DNA of 64,000 nt, from assembly GCA_029379225.1 (NCBI GenBank), contig JAQYWR010000007.1, positions 62,001 through 126,000 of the forward strand, read 5' to 3'. The position numbers and the translations under genes were made by a program. The notes under the pieces were generated by a model. It saw nothing but the letters and a program-made list of their open reading frames with translations. It was not told where the DNA came from and did not search any database. Below, piece after piece: positions 1-10,931 of the stretch. The first letter of the stretch is position 1. Every line of letters starts with the position of its first letter. Source of the stretch: Nostoc sp. S4. GTDB taxonomy: Bacteria > Cyanobacteriota > Cyanobacteriia > Cyanobacteriales > Nostocaceae.

Positions 1-163
1 AAGCTTCGATTTGACTCACCTTCTGCTGCAATTGAGCGACCTTTGGCCCCTTAGCAGATTGAAAGACTGCTTTGATTACAGCCACATTAGCCAAAATTTC
101 TTCTATCTGGATTTGATTGTCAGGCTGGGTTGTAAAATTCGGATCTAAGGTTGCGATCGTCAC
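1..163 (-). CDS. unidentified protein, N-terminal 54 codons only
   Basis: An open frame begins at a GTG (161-163, minus strand) and runs off the left edge. The start is supported by an AAGGAG ribosome-binding site 6 bases upstream. The visible part begins MTIATLDPNF and continues as a mildly hydrophilic, partly helical segment ending in a Gln-rich stretch. It lies only 29 bases downstream of the tandem CheW-like gene on the same strand, so it is probably the next gene of the phototaxis operon. I do not recognise the family from this fragment. Confidence 0.6.
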   Translation of the reverse strand, partial: MTIATLDPNFTTQPDNQIQIEEILANVAVIKAVFQSAKGPKVAQLQQKVSQIEA

Positions 164-192
164 GGAAAACTCCTTGGCAGCATCAAGTTAAA

Positions 193-1218
193 TCAGTGGG
201 TTTGCCATTGCAATGTCTGGGCAATGGCTTTGGTGTCTAAAATCCAGCGATCGCCTGGCAGAATACCTCGAACAAAATTTAGTAGTTTGTTTGGGGAAAA
301 GTCGGTTGGTGTCGATTGTGCTTGCTGTAAATCCTGCCACTCTACATCGTAGACATGAGCGACTAAAAACCCGATTACCTGATTTTGCAGTTCGAGAACT
401 ACAACCATTGGCTTTTCTGGTCGTGACTGCCGCTTCAAAAGCGGTGCATAACCAAGCAAATGTTCTAAGTCAACCAGCCGCAACATCTGTCCTTGCCAAT
501 TATAGAAACCTAAAATCCAACTTGGTAAGGCCGGGGCTGGGGAAATTTCTGGGCTAGCGATATGAATAATGTCCAGTACTGAGTGGAATGGTACTAATCC
601 ACTTCCCCGATCGCCCAAGGAAAAACGCAGAAATTTGTGCCGTTGTTCGCCTGATGTCAGCCCAAGAGACAAGGTTGGGGTTGTGCTGGGTAAACCTAAC
701 TTATCAGCCAATATCTGGTTCATGCCTAGAAGAAGTACTTTGAGCGGTTCCTCGTTTGGTGCTACAGACAAGACAGCCATGTGGCTAACAAAGTTTAACT
801 CCGCCACTTGCCGATAAGACCACGGCACCGGACGTACTGCTGACAAAGGAATATCGATTAAGGCAGGGGGTTTGTCCGCAGGAATGCCACAAATTTCTCC
901 AGTTCGCGTTTGAGTTAGAAGTAAGAAGCGCCCTGAAGTGTCAACCGCACAGAGAACTTGGTGCGCCTGTTGGGCTTGTAATTGCGGAATGAACTTCTGG
1001 CGCAAGTCCACAATCGTAATGGTTTGCACTCCCAAATCGACCATCCCGATACCACTTTCAACTGTACTGCTAATCGGAGGACAAGCAATTACTTTGAGAA
1101 CCGCACCAACTGGCAGGGCAAATAAATAGTCTGCGATCGCAAAAACAACAACTCGTAATGAGTCGCACTTGCTCACAGTGCCAGATAATCGCTTAAACGG
1201 AAAGGGAGTGTTAAGCAT
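193..1218 (-). CDS. tandem CheW-like coupling protein
   Basis: This 341-residue protein is built from two CheW-like domains, roughly residues 22-175 and 190-335. Each has the beta-barrel pattern of a CheW fold: VVVFAIADYLFALPV opens the first, and FLRFSLGDRGSGLVPF with ILGFYNWQGQMLRLVDL forms the core of the second. CheW proteins couple receptor clusters to the CheA kinase. The gene is last but one of the visible operon, 64 bases after the hybrid CheA. The PixGHIJL set of Synechocystis has no such double-CheW gene, so this is an addition here. It may be an adaptor giving extra coupling valency. Family assignment is firm; the role is inferred from context. Confidence 0.82.
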   Translation of the reverse strand: MLNTPFPFKRLSGTVSKCDSLRVVVFAIADYLFALPVGAVLKVIACPPISSTVESGIGMVDLGVQTITIVDLRQKFIPQLQAQQAHQVLCAVDTSGRFLLLTQTRTGEICGIPADKPPALIDIPLSAVRPVPWSYRQVAELNFVSHMAVLSVAPNEEPLKVLLLGMNQILADKLGLPSTTPTLSLGLTSGEQRHKFLRFSLGDRGSGLVPFHSVLDIIHIASPEISPAPALPSWILGFYNWQGQMLRLVDLEHLLGYAPLLKRQSRPEKPMVVVLELQNQVIGFLVAHVYDVEWQDLQQAQSTPTDFSPNKLLNFVRGILPGDRWILDTKAIAQTLQWQTH

Positions 1219-1282
1219 AAATACTAATTTGTAATTAAGAAAGTCTGATTTAGTCTGGCTTCGTGGGTTTGGATCTGTATCA

Positions 1283-4200
1283 TTATTTTTGGGAAATGGT
1301 ATTAAGTAGTTCGGCGATTGTGGCTAGAAAGTTCTGTTCGGAATAGGGTTTGGTTAGGTAAGCTTTCGCACCTAGAGCTAAAGCTAATTGGCGGTGCTTC
1401 TGTCCGCTACGAGTAGTCAGCATCACCACAGGAATCTCGGACAAACGCTCGTCTTGGCGACGGTGTTCTAAAAACTCAAATCCATTCATTTGCGGCATTT
1501 CAATGTCACAAATCACTAGATCGACATCACCGTGTTGCAGCATTTGCGCGATCGCCTCGCGACCATCGCCTGCTTGCAACGCTTGATAACCTGCTTTCTG
1601 GAGCGTCTGCACCAAACTTTGCCTTTGTACAACCGAATCTTCCACCACTAACACTGTCAGTCGGCTAGGTTGAGCAACGGCTGTATTGACTTCCTTTGGC
1701 TGTTGCTGCGGTTGCGTTATTGTTGGCTGGGATTGCTGTCCCTCTAGAGCCAGAACAGGCTCAGGCGCGGGCAATAGTTTAGTTGCAAGACTTGATGTCG
1801 GGGAAGTCGGCATCATATCTGTCTCCCAGGTTTGCCGAACTAACTCTAACGGGTCAACAGTTAAGGTAAGGCTACCATTTCCCAACACGCTGTAGCCTTG
1901 GATATAACTAGGTAAAGTGACGACGCTGCCGAGGGATTTAATTACTAATTCCTGTTCGACTAAAATTTGATCGACTTGCAAGCACAGGTATTGATGCTCT
2001 GTCTGCAACAACAGCAGAGGTTCGACGGCGTTCCGTTGTTTGACTGGAAAAGGACTGAGGGTTAAATTGTGGTCTTGGGTGAATAAAGGATATTTGTAAT
2101 CCACCAAATTGGCAAGCGGACGGATGGGAACTAGTTGTTGACTTTGCCCTTGTTCCCACTGCCAGAATTTTTCGATGCCTTGTCCCTGTAAAGATTGCTG
2201 AACTTGAATCTGGGCTGGCTGCGGTAATAAAACCTGACTAATTCCTTCAGACAGCAAGGCATAAGTAGTACCTTGAGATTGACAAACGAGTAAGCGTGCT
2301 GTTGTCAAGCTGAGGGGCAATTGCAGGATGAAAGTGGTTCCTTGCCCTAAAAGCGATCGCACCACAATTGAACCTTGCAAAGCTTGCAATTGAGTGCGAA
2401 CGACATCTAAGCCAATACCACGCCCAGATAATTCACCGATCTGGTTGGCGGTAGAAAAGCCTGGTTCAAATAATAACTCTGCCAGTTGGTCTTGTGAGGC
2501 GTAGGCGGCTTGTTCGGGAGTCAGCAGATGTTTTTCCACAGCTCGCTGACGAATCGATTCCCAATTCAAGCCTCGCCCATCATCCCGTACCTCAATAGTT
2601 GTGCGGTTGCCTTGATGATAAGCTTGAATCGTAATTGTTCCGGTTTCTGGTTTACCCTGCTGGCGGCGGGTTTCCACTGATTCAATGCCGTGGTCGAAGG
2701 CATTGCGAATCATGTGCAGCAAGGGATCGTACAGCTGCTCAGAAATGGCTTTATCCACTAGTACCTTTGTACCGCCAAGCTTGAGTTCAACAGGTTTATG
2801 ATAAGTTGCTACCATCTGTTGCAGCAGCCGAGGAAATCGATTCAACACTGTTCCTAGTGGCACCATTCTGGCTTGCAGCAAATCTGACTGCGCTCCTGAA
2901 AGCAGTTGCTTGCGCTTTCCGAGACTGAAGCGAGATTGCTGAACTAAGCCATTAAAAGCTTCAATTTGTTCTCCTAATTGCACCATGTCTTCTGTCAGAT
3001 TTTGCAGAAGAACGTGCAACTCGCTATAGCTATCCATTTCTAAGGCATCAAAATTAGATTGCACCTTGGCAGTTGGGGAAGTAGGGAGAACTGAGCGTGG
3101 GTGTCGTTGCCTGCGTTCGGGAAGCAGCAGATTTCGATCCGACCAAGTAGAAACTTTACTAAGTTGTTGTTGGCAGTACAAAAACTGTAGTAGAGTATCT
3201 CGAGCTGCTTTGTGGATGTGATTAGATTGCAGGTTTTGTTGGTTTTCGTTGATCAGCAATTCCCCAATCGTGTGGCTGAGGCGATCGAGCTGTTCTATCG
3301 CTACTCGGATACTGGGAAGTGATGGCGCTGATTGAGCTTGCAGGCTTGGCGCTGGTGGTGGAGAAGCTGGCCGCTCTAAGTCTGAGTATCGGCAGGATGT
3401 TTCTGGATCTCCGATCCAGATTGACTGTAAAATCCGATCTATGGCAGAGGGGGCTATTAGCGAATCCTGAGAAAGTGGTTCTAGTACCTCTGGTGCTTTC
3501 GGTACGAAGCTATCAGTTCGCTTCGGGAAAAACGACCAAATTGATTCTGATTCGACAGCACTGGGGTGGGGGGTTTCCTGGTTCTCAGTTGTAGCCGTTT
3601 CTGTGGATTGAATAGCAATTGCAACTGGCTGCCCTTGCACCTCTGGAACAGGAGCAGTTAGCCCTGCCCATTCTCGCAATTGTGGAGATATCTCTCCCCC
3701 TTGCGTGCGATCGCCTGCAAGTACAGCTACTTGAGCTGCTTTAAAATTTTCTAAAGCCACCTGAGCGATTTGCAGTACTTTGTCTGGATGCGCTTTGAGC
3801 GCGTTGAGGGTCGCTTGGGCAATTTCTTCCAATCCAGATAAGCTATAAGATGCTGCTAGTTCGGCAAAAAATTCTGCTTGGGAGTTGAGTGTTGTTTGAA
3901 TTTGTTGCGGATCTTGGCTTTCGATGTCAGCTGAGAGCTGTTGCAAATCCTGGAGTACGCTCCCAGAAAAAATTGACTCTACCACATCAAAGCCAAGTTC
4001 TTCCGAACTGGGAAGCAAAGCCTCACGACCAAAAAAGTCGCCTAGTTTATCTTGGAGTTGGGCGAAGATTGAAGCAGTTTTATCGAGGATTTCTGCCTCG
4101 TTGCAGGATAAGCCCATCAAGGTTGCATTCAATGGAGTTCGCAGGCACTCATAAGCATCTAGAAGCAAAGCACCCAATTCTGGATCGATTTCCAGTTCTG

Positions 4201-4441
4201 GAGCATATAACGCCTGGAATACATCTTCTAAATGATGGGCAATTGTCTTAATCGTTTCTTGCCCAACACTAGCAGCACTGCCTTTGAGAGTATGGGCGCT
4301 TCGCATCAAGGCATGAACTTTTTCTATTGTTTTTTCATCAAGTAGACCGATAAGATTCTGCTCAATGGTTTGCAACAACTCTGCCGCTTCCGCAAGAAAA
4401 GCCTGCTCTAGCTGCCCTTGATTACTGGGATCGGGGTTCAT
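1283..4441 (-). CDS. hybrid CheA-type histidine kinase with C-terminal receiver (PixL/PtxE-like)
   Basis: This is the kinase of the phototaxis operon, 1052 residues. Domains in order are an N-terminal HPt with the phospho-accepting His in SAHTLKGSA (His50), and a degenerate HPt-like helical region about 145-250. A Pro/Ser/Gln-rich linker is followed by the CheA dimerisation helices about 385-560. The HATPase domain has N-box HMIRNAFDHG, DDGRGLN and GRGIGLDVV, and ends near residue 740. Then come a CheW-like regulatory domain about 745-890 and a receiver about 935-1050, with the acceptor Asp in DLVICDIEMP (about residue 978) and Lys in YLTKPY. This matches cyanobacterial PixL/PilL-type CheA-REC hybrids. 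It starts 15 bases after the receptor stop, implying co-transcription and probable translational coupling. Confidence 0.93.
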   Translation of the reverse strand: MNPDPSNQGQLEQAFLAEAAELLQTIEQNLIGLLDEKTIEKVHALMRSAHTLKGSAASVGQETIKTIAHHLEDVFQALYAPELEIDPELGALLLDAYECLRTPLNATLMGLSCNEAEILDKTASIFAQLQDKLGDFFGREALLPSSEELGFDVVESIFSGSVLQDLQQLSADIESQDPQQIQTTLNSQAEFFAELAASYSLSGLEEIAQATLNALKAHPDKVLQIAQVALENFKAAQVAVLAGDRTQGGEISPQLREWAGLTAPVPEVQGQPVAIAIQSTETATTENQETPHPSAVESESIWSFFPKRTDSFVPKAPEVLEPLSQDSLIAPSAIDRILQSIWIGDPETSCRYSDLERPASPPPAPSLQAQSAPSLPSIRVAIEQLDRLSHTIGELLINENQQNLQSNHIHKAARDTLLQFLYCQQQLSKVSTWSDRNLLLPERRQRHPRSVLPTSPTAKVQSNFDALEMDSYSELHVLLQNLTEDMVQLGEQIEAFNGLVQQSRFSLGKRKQLLSGAQSDLLQARMVPLGTVLNRFPRLLQQMVATYHKPVELKLGGTKVLVDKAISEQLYDPLLHMIRNAFDHGIESVETRRQQGKPETGTITIQAYHQGNRTTIEVRDDGRGLNWESIRQRAVEKHLLTPEQAAYASQDQLAELLFEPGFSTANQIGELSGRGIGLDVVRTQLQALQGSIVVRSLLGQGTTFILQLPLSLTTARLLVCQSQGTTYALLSEGISQVLLPQPAQIQVQQSLQGQGIEKFWQWEQGQSQQLVPIRPLANLVDYKYPLFTQDHNLTLSPFPVKQRNAVEPLLLLQTEHQYLCLQVDQILVEQELVIKSLGSVVTLPSYIQGYSVLGNGSLTLTVDPLELVRQTWETDMMPTSPTSSLATKLLPAPEPVLALEGQQSQPTITQPQQQPKEVNTAVAQPSRLTVLVVEDSVVQRQSLVQTLQKAGYQALQAGDGREAIAQMLQHGDVDLVICDIEMPQMNGFEFLEHRRQDERLSEIPVVMLTTRSGQKHRQLALALGAKAYLTKPYSEQNFLATIAELLNTISQK

Positions 4442-4456
4442 AACAGTTTTGCTTTC

Positions 4457-7400
4457 TTAGTCTACTTTGAACTGGCTAACGCTGGTTTCCAGTTGTTGTG
4501 AAGTCGTCAGTAGTTCTTCAAAAGACTCGGAAATGTGCATGGCACTTTCTGAAGTCTTGCGGGCGATCGCCGAAACATCGCTCATCGCCTCTGTCAATAT
4601 TTGAGATTGCTGACTTTGAGTGGAAACTGCTTGGGTAATTCCTTGCACTAGTCCGCCAATTTCGTTAGTAGCTACGACGATCGCACTCAGGGAATGACGA
4701 GTCTCATCAATCAATTTCGAGCCTTGGACAACTTGGCTAATCCCTACTTCCATTGCTTGGGTAACTTCGTTGGTGCCAGTTTGAATTTCTTGTACGAGTC
4801 GCTCAATTTCTGTGGTAGCACTAGCTGACTGATAAGCCAGGGAACGAACTTCATCTGCAACCACCGCAAAGCCTTTACCATACTCTCCGGCACGAGTAGC
4901 CTCGATCGCCGCATTGAGTGCCAGCAAATTGGTTTGAGTGGCAAAGTTTTCAATCAAACTCACTACTTTCGAGATTTTCTGAGAAGCTTCACCGAGGCGT
5001 TTAATCTTCTTCGCTGTTTCCGACACAGTTTCCCGAATCTCCAAAATGCCATCTACGGTTCTTTCCATCAAAGAATCGCCAGCTTGGACGGTGTTGTTAG
5101 CTCTTTGAACTGCCTGCCCTACTCTTTCGGCATCAGTAGCGACTACCTGAGTGGAAGTTACCATCATTTGTAATTGCTCTAGAGCGCGTTCGAGCCGTTC
5201 TACCTGCTGTTGAGCTTGGTCGGATAGTTTTACTACTGAGGTAGTATTACTGCTAGAAGTTTCACTCACCCTGCTGGCAGCAATTTGCACTTGTCGGACT
5301 AAATCTCGCAAACTTTGGATTGTAGTATTGTAACCATCGGCGATCGTCCCAATTTCATCTTCAGATAGGGGCGCTCGAACGGTGAGATCGCCTCTGAAGG
5401 ATGGTTCCAAAGCCATGAGAACGCGTATTGCTCCTTGTTGCAGTTTTTCCCGCGCGGTGCGTTCGCGCTCTGCTGCTTCTGCTAGTTGCTGCTCTTGGAT
5501 ACGCATCTGTTTTAGGTACTCTGCAAGATTGAGGGCAACACCAATCTGGACGCTAGTTTGGTTAAGAACATCCTCCTCAGATTGCTCCCACTGGCGCGCT
5601 GTGCTATTTTGATAAACTCCCATCAGCCCCCATAGCCGATCTTCTTGAAAAATCGGAGCAATCATGTAGGCTTTAGTTCCCCACATTTCTAATAATTGAA
5701 TGTGACATTCGTCATGACCGACAGTATAAATATTGTCAACTCGCAAACTTTCTTTGCGGGCATAACGCCCTCCTTTGTTGTATTGGAGATAAGTATCTCT
5801 AACTCTAGCAAGACTAGTTCCCACAAGCCTGGGCCAATCGCCACTCACAGACTCAACTACAAATTCTCCAGACCAATCAGACTCAAAATGATAAACTCCA
5901 ACTCGATCTGCTTTGAGTAGCTGACGAAGTTCGAGGGTTGCAAACTGGACAAATTCCAGAACATCACTATGACTTTGGGCCATCTCTGTTAACCGACTTG
6001 GCAAGCGATAGGAAAATCGGGCGTTTGCTACTTCTCGTTCTGCCAATTTGAGCAGTTCCTCATTCTTGCTTAAGGTTTGTTGTAAGTATTGCGATTGCTG
6101 CACGGCAACCCCAAACTGCGTGCCGATTTTCGCTACCAAGTTGACTTCATTATCTTGCCATTGCCGCGGCCCATCATTTTGATATGCTCCTAACAAACCC
6201 CAAAGCTGGTTTCCAGCAATAATTGGGGTGATGATATAAGCTCTAACTTGGAATTGCTCTAAAATTTTCAAGTGGCAGTGGGCATGACCAGCAGTGTAAA
6301 CATCATTAATCACAAACGTCTCGTTGTTGCGATAGCGTCCGCCTTGAGTTTGCTGTAGATGTTCGTCTTCCCATACGGTCTTGATATCGGGGCCAACCAA
6401 AGCCACCCATTCACGACTTACGGATTCGGCAATAAACTCCCCACCCCAATCTGGATTGAAGCGATACACTGCTAGGCGATCGCATTGCAATTGCGATCGC
6501 AATTCTGGTAGGGCATTGCGGAAAATCGTATCTAGCTGTTGAGCTTGGCGAATTTTTTCCGCCAGCTTTGTCAATGCTCGTTCCCCTTCGGCGGTTCGCG
6601 CTAACTCTGCATTCTTCTTCTTGAGCTGTTCGATATACTCAACCTGTTGCAAGCCTATACCCATTTGTACAGCGATTTTTCGCAACAGTTGCACATCCTT
6701 GGATTGCCACTGCCGAGGGCCAGTATTTTGGTATGCTCCTAAAAAGCCCCAGAGTTTGCTGCCAGTAAAAATAGGAGCGATGGTGTAAGCCTTAGCCTGG
6801 ATTTTTTCTAATATATCTATGTGGCACTGAACGTGACCGACAGTGTAGATATCATTGACAACAAAGGTTTCATAATTGCGATAGCGTCCGCCCTGAGTTT
6901 GTTGTAAGTGATCGTCCATCCAAATCGTTTTCATGTCGGAACCAGCTAAAGACAGCCATTGCTCTTTTACGGATTCGGCAACAAACTCTACACTCCAGTC
7001 AGGACTAAAGCGAAATACTGCCAGGCGATCGCACTGTAGTTGTTTGCGTAAACTTGGCAGCACATTGTGGAAAATAGTATCTACATCCTGGGCTTGACGG
7101 ATTTTTTCTACCATCGCTGTCAGCACCTGCTCCTCTTCTGCTGCTTGCGCCAACTCAGCATTCTTTGTTCTCAGTTCTTCGATGTACTCGGCTTGCTGCA
7201 CGCTTAACCCGAACTGAATCCCCAATTTGGTCAGTAATCGCACCTCCTCGGAATTCCACTGACGCGGGCCGCTATTCTGATAAGCTCCTAACAAACCCCA
7301 AAGTTTGTTTCCAGCAAAAATCGGGGCGATGGTGTAGGCTTTAACTTGGAACTGCTCCAACAAATCGATATGGCACTGGGCATGACCAACAGTATAGATG

Positions 7401-9703
7401 TCATTAACGACAAAAGTTTCATTGTTGCTATAGCGTCCGCCTTGAGTTTGCTGGAGGTGTTCGTCTTCCCACACGGTTCTGATATCGGGGCCAACCAGAG
7501 GTACCCAGTCACTTCCTACAGATTCAGCAATAAATTCACCACTCCAGTCAGAGTTGAAGCGATATACTGCTAGGCGATCGCATTTGAACAACTGCCGCAA
7601 TTCTACCAAGGTAGTGCGGTAGATCGTTTCTGGTTGTTGGGAATGACGCACTCTATCCGCCATTCGCGCCAGCGCGTTTTCTATTTCAGCTACTTGTGTC
7701 ATTTCTATATTTTTTAACCGTAGCTGTTCGATATATTCAGCTTGCTGGAGGGCAATGCTCAACGATTCGCCGATCTGCAACAAAGCACCAGCCTCTTCCT
7801 CAGTCCATTTGCGGACATCAGAATTTTGATAGGCTGCTAACAAACCCCAAAGATTACCGACGCGGAAGATGGGAACAATGATGTAGGCTTTGGCTTGGAA
7901 CTTCTCTAATACTTCTAAATAGCAAGGTGAAAAATCGGCTGCATAAATATCGTTAACTTTACGGAAACGCGTTCCTTTGGCGTACATTCCACCCTGCGTT
8001 TCCTTCAAATAGGTATCGGTATCAAGTTTAACAGAGGAGCCGTAATCCTTAACATTGCAACGCTCTGAAGATATCAGACTTGTTTTTAAAATGCTGTCTT
8101 GTTCCTGCATTTCCAACAGTGACGACCAACCAGCAGCCACAGATTCAGCGAGAATTTCTCCACTCCAGTCTGGATAAAATTGATAAACGACAACGCGATC
8201 GCATTTCAAAAATCGCCGCAACTCTTGGGTTGCAGTACGGAAAATGTTGTGAATATCCGTTGCTTGCCCAATCTTTCCAATGATGCCGAAAACAGTACGT
8301 TCTCGTTCAACAAGTTTGGCTGACTCCTCAGAGCGGTTATAAAGTTCTTGCTGATATTGCAACTGTTGAATAGCAATACTAGACAAAGATGCAACCTGCA
8401 CCATCAGTCGAACTTCACTATCTTTCCACTGACGAGGCTGAGAATTTTGATAGGCAGCAAGCAAGCCCCACAACTGTTCTCCTTGGAAGATGGCAACAAT
8501 AATGTATGCTTTAGCTTGATAGGTTTCTAAAACTTTGATATAGCAATCAGAAAAACCAGCACTGTAAATATCATTAGTAACTCGATAGATTTGTCCGCGA
8601 TGGAAAGTTTTGCCTTGCGCGTACTGAATATAGCTATCCGCACTGTGCGATCGCCCTGTTGTCCCAGCCAGTCCCCCTTGGTCTGCCAGATTCCTAACAC
8701 TGCAATAGTTAACGTTTTTGACAATTGCTGGGTTGTTTCGCTGTTCTTCTAATAGAGAAACCCACTCAGATCCCACAGATTCAGCAACAAATTCCCCACT
8801 CCAATCTGGTTTGAAACGATAAATTGCCACCCGATCGCATTTTAGTGACTGTCGCACTTCTTGGGTGGCAATGGGAAAGATGGTATCCAAATCTTTGGAC
8901 TGGAGAATTTTATTCGTGACACCCACAAGGATTTGGTCTTTTTCTACTTCTTGTTGCAAAGTAGCTTGAATCACAGCAACTTGCAGTTGTACTTCTAATT
9001 CCTGCTCGATCAGTTTTAGTAACTGAATTTCCGCATTCTGCCACTGACGAGCAGCAGTGCATTGCTGCACCACCAATAAACCCCAAACCCCATCTTTTGC
9101 TAAGATTGGCAAACTCAAACAAGCTCTGATCTGAAATCGATCCGCGAGCTGCTTTTGGTAAGGAGACAAGCTGGCAGTGTAGGTATCCGCGATCGCTGCT
9201 AATTTTTCTTGTTGATAAAGCTTGGCAGAACCTAACCCAAAAGTGACGGCGGGCAGTTTTTCCTTCAGCATTGGCGTAAAGCCATCCCTCATCGCCTCCG
9301 CAGCAACTATCCCCAGCGTCGGATTCGTAAACTCATACAGCACCACGCGATCGGCTTGCAGGGCGCTTTGTACCTCCATAACAGCAGTGGCGAGCAAGGT
9401 ATCTAGATCGGAAAATTGGCGGATTTTGCTGGCGATCGCCTGTACATGCTCTACCTCTAATCCATCTCCTCCTTCTTGATATGGCAACACACTTACCAGT
9501 TCTTTTAACTTGCGGATTCTGTCTCGCAATGGCCCTGTTTCCACCCAATCAGCTTGATCCAATTCAGTTCGCAATTCTTCTAGAGTTGAGGTGATTTGCT
9601 GTTTTGCTGGTAGATGGACGGTATGCCCGTTATCGGTGTCCTTATGACCGTTGCTGGAATTTGAGTGAGGTTGGTTAGGTGTAAGATTGTGTTGCATTAC
9701 CAT
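4457..9703 (-). CDS. ptxD: seven-GAF methyl-accepting phototaxis receptor with cyanobacteriochrome GAFs (PtxD/PixJ-type)
   Basis: The 1748-residue soluble receptor has seven GAF domains starting near residues 100, 270, 485, 690, 873, 1057 and 1246. A HAMP-like segment (about 1430-1490) and a methyl-accepting signalling domain follow, with the hairpin tip [23 protein letters not shown]1 has no chromophore Cys. GAFs 4-7 keep the Cys-His pair (CHIDLL, CHIDIL, CHLKIL, CHIQLL). GAFs 2 and 3 have Cys-Tyr (CYIKVL, CYLEVL) and carry longer inserts containing another Cys ([16 protein letters not shown]). GAFs 4-6 have W-x-D before [10 protein letters not shown], as in red/green cyanobacteriochromes; GAF7 lacks that Trp. 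Seven GAFs match the Nostoc punctiforme hormogonium phototaxis receptor PtxD as I remember it. No membrane segments are visible. Confidence 0.92.
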   Translation of the reverse strand: MVMQHNLTPNQPHSNSSNGHKDTDNGHTVHLPAKQQITSTLEELRTELDQADWVETGPLRDRIRKLKELVSVLPYQEGGDGLEVEHVQAIASKIRQFSDLDTLLATAVMEVQSALQADRVVLYEFTNPTLGIVAAEAMRDGFTPMLKEKLPAVTFGLGSAKLYQQEKLAAIADTYTASLSPYQKQLADRFQIRACLSLPILAKDGVWGLLVVQQCTAARQWQNAEIQLLKLIEQELEVQLQVAVIQATLQQEVEKDQILVGVTNKILQSKDLDTIFPIATQEVRQSLKCDRVAIYRFKPDWSGEFVAESVGSEWVSLLEEQRNNPAIVKNVNYCSVRNLADQGGLAGTTGRSHSADSYIQYAQGKTFHRGQIYRVTNDIYSAGFSDCYIKVLETYQAKAYIIVAIFQGEQLWGLLAAYQNSQPRQWKDSEVRLMVQVASLSSIAIQQLQYQQELYNRSEESAKLVERERTVFGIIGKIGQATDIHNIFRTATQELRRFLKCDRVVVYQFYPDWSGEILAESVAAGWSSLLEMQEQDSILKTSLISSERCNVKDYGSSVKLDTDTYLKETQGGMYAKGTRFRKVNDIYAADFSPCYLEVLEKFQAKAYIIVPIFRVGNLWGLLAAYQNSDVRKWTEEEAGALLQIGESLSIALQQAEYIEQLRLKNIEMTQVAEIENALARMADRVRHSQQPETIYRTTLVELRQLFKCDRLAVYRFNSDWSGEFIAESVGSDWVPLVGPDIRTVWEDEHLQQTQGGRYSNNETFVVNDIYTVGHAQCHIDLLEQFQVKAYTIAPIFAGNKLWGLLGAYQNSGPRQWNSEEVRLLTKLGIQFGLSVQQAEYIEELRTKNAELAQAAEEEQVLTAMVEKIRQAQDVDTIFHNVLPSLRKQLQCDRLAVFRFSPDWSVEFVAESVKEQWLSLAGSDMKTIWMDDHLQQTQGGRYRNYETFVVNDIYTVGHVQCHIDILEKIQAKAYTIAPIFTGSKLWGFLGAYQNTGPRQWQSKDVQLLRKIAVQMGIGLQQVEYIEQLKKKNAELARTAEGERALTKLAEKIRQAQQLDTIFRNALPELRSQLQCDRLAVYRFNPDWGGEFIAESVSREWVALVGPDIKTVWEDEHLQQTQGGRYRNNETFVINDVYTAGHAHCHLKILEQFQVRAYIITPIIAGNQLWGLLGAYQNDGPRQWQDNEVNLVAKIGTQFGVAVQQSQYLQQTLSKNEELLKLAEREVANARFSYRLPSRLTEMAQSHSDVLEFVQFATLELRQLLKADRVGVYHFESDWSGEFVVESVSGDWPRLVGTSLARVRDTYLQYNKGGRYARKESLRVDNIYTVGHDECHIQLLEMWGTKAYMIAPIFQEDRLWGLMGVYQNSTARQWEQSEEDVLNQTSVQIGVALNLAEYLKQMRIQEQQLAEAAERERTAREKLQQGAIRVLMALEPSFRGDLTVRAPLSEDEIGTIADGYNTTIQSLRDLVRQVQIAASRVSETSSSNTTSVVKLSDQAQQQVERLERALEQLQMMVTSTQVVATDAERVGQAVQRANNTVQAGDSLMERTVDGILEIRETVSETAKKIKRLGEASQKISKVVSLIENFATQTNLLALNAAIEATRAGEYGKGFAVVADEVRSLAYQSASATTEIERLVQEIQTGTNEVTQAMEVGISQVVQGSKLIDETRHSLSAIVVATNEIGGLVQGITQAVSTQSQQSQILTEAMSDVSAIARKTSESAMHISESFEELLTTSQQLETSVSQFKVD

Positions 9704-9745
9704 AATCTTTCTTGCTATTAGGATTGTCGGAGTTAATAAGTAGAA

Positions 9746-9862
9746 TAGACCTCTTGCAAAAGTCGTTCATTTCATTCTCTTTTTTGCGTCTTTGCGCCTA
9801 CCCTTTGGAAAGCCACTTCGTGTCTATGGGTGAGGCAAAAAAATATTTATGCAAGAGGTCTA
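9746..9862. repeat. 117-bp MITE-like element between cheW and the receptor gene
   Basis: A perfect 13-bp terminal inverted repeat, TAGACCTCTTGCA at 9746-9758 and its complement at 9850-9862, encloses about 90 bases with no coding potential. The size and structure fit a miniature inverted-repeat element or a small dispersed cyanobacterial repeat. It sits in the 169-base gap between the CheW gene and the seven-GAF receptor. The transcript would fold it into a long hairpin, so it could alter the ratio of upstream to downstream products. Confidence 0.7.
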
Positions 9863-9872
9863 ATGCAGAGTG

Positions 9873-10406
9873 TTAAATAGATTGAAGGGCTTGAATCACA
9901 ACAGGGGTGTCAAGTAACATCAAAGGGCCACCTTGAGAATCCACAAAGTAACCCTGCAAGAACGAGCCTAGCCGAGCGGGTAACATTGATGCCGAAATCG
10001 CTAACCGCTCTTGAGGATCGTAAACTTCAATGGTATTGACTTGCTCCACCAACAGCCCGACAGTTTGATTCTGGACTTGAACAAGCATCGCCATGCCAGA
10101 GTTGCAGACATTTTCTCGCCGACACCAGTGTGTTGCTCCCAACAAACCTGCTAAATCAAGAATCCAGATAGCTTCTCCCCGCCAGTTCATTATACCTAAC
10201 AAGAATTCTGCTACCTGTGGTACTGGTAAAATCTCGGTGAGTGCAACCTGAATTACTCCCCGCAAATCAGCTAGTGGGAGTAACCCATTTACCTTTCCAT
10301 TCAACGGAAATCTTAAAAACCTCTGGTTGTTTCCTTGGGGAGAGTTTTCAAGTCGAAATTGGCTATTAATGGGTAGCTCTCTAAAGCGATCGTTGACCTG
10401 TACCAT
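9873..10406 (-). CDS. CheW coupling protein (PixI-like)
   Basis: A 177-residue single-domain CheW: the fold core is visible as FLRFPLNGKVNGLLPLADL, then LLGIMNWRGEAIWILDLAGL and VGLLVEQVNTIEVYD. It links the seven-GAF receptor to the hybrid CheA. A GGAAAC purine stretch precedes the ATG, and the gene starts 14 bases after the CheY stop. Its place between a CheY and the receptor repeats the pixH-pixI-pixJ order of Synechocystis. Confidence 0.88.
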   Translation of the reverse strand: MVQVNDRFRELPINSQFRLENSPQGNNQRFLRFPLNGKVNGLLPLADLRGVIQVALTEILPVPQVAEFLLGIMNWRGEAIWILDLAGLLGATHWCRRENVCNSGMAMLVQVQNQTVGLLVEQVNTIEVYDPQERLAISASMLPARLGSFLQGYFVDSQGGPLMLLDTPVVIQALQSI

Positions 10407-10420
10407 TGCCCCAGTTTCCT

Positions 10421-10783
10421 TTAGCGAATAAATTTACTAACAGTCTGGAGTAAAGTTTTTTCATCTACAGGTTTAATTAAATAGCCATCCGCACCACTCA
10501 TATTCCCCCAAGTTTTATCAACATCTGTGTTTTTAGTCGAGCAAATCACTACCGGGATTGCTTTTGTTGTAGAATCGGCTTTCAACTTGCGGCAGAACTC
10601 AAATCCACTTTGACCTGGCAAAATCAAATCTAGTAGGATCAAGTCAGGTTTTTGTTGTTTCAACCTCAATTGAGCCTCTTCACCACTGCGAACTTCATAA
10701 ACTGAATATCCTCCTTGCTCCAGATAACGTGTCATCTTTTCGGATTCTGTGAGGCTATCTTCAACTAGAAGAACTTTTTTCAT
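10421..10783 (-). CDS. CheY-type single receiver (PixH-like)
   Basis: The 120-residue protein is a bare receiver domain. The acidic pair E8-D9 is in LLVEDS, the phospho-acceptor is D52 in LILLDLILPG, the switch residues are in ICSTKN, and K104 is in YLIKPV. No output domain follows. An AGGAAA ribosome-binding site lies 5-10 bases before the ATG. It is the second gene of the phototaxis operon and by position equals PixH, which works with a PatA-like CheY (PixG) in type IV pilus-dependent phototaxis. Confidence 0.92.
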   Translation of the reverse strand: MKKVLLVEDSLTESEKMTRYLEQGGYSVYEVRSGEEAQLRLKQQKPDLILLDLILPGQSGFEFCRKLKADSTTKAIPVVICSTKNTDVDKTWGNMSGADGYLIKPVDEKTLLQTVSKFIR

Positions 10784-10931
10784 TTTTATTTCCTAACTAT
10801 TTAATTCAAAATTTGAAGAATAATTGCGATAAAGGAATTAACAATAAAACAGATTTAGAGAGCAATTTTCAATAAAAAATCTGTTTTGAAAATGGATGTA
10901 GAGGAGTCACTGGTATGACTACCGCTTCACC

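Noticed and set aside
3319..3594. Plus-strand frame opposite the CheA gene (and other such frames across 1-12 kb)
   Set aside because: They are antisense to well-supported chemotaxis domains and have no independent start signals.
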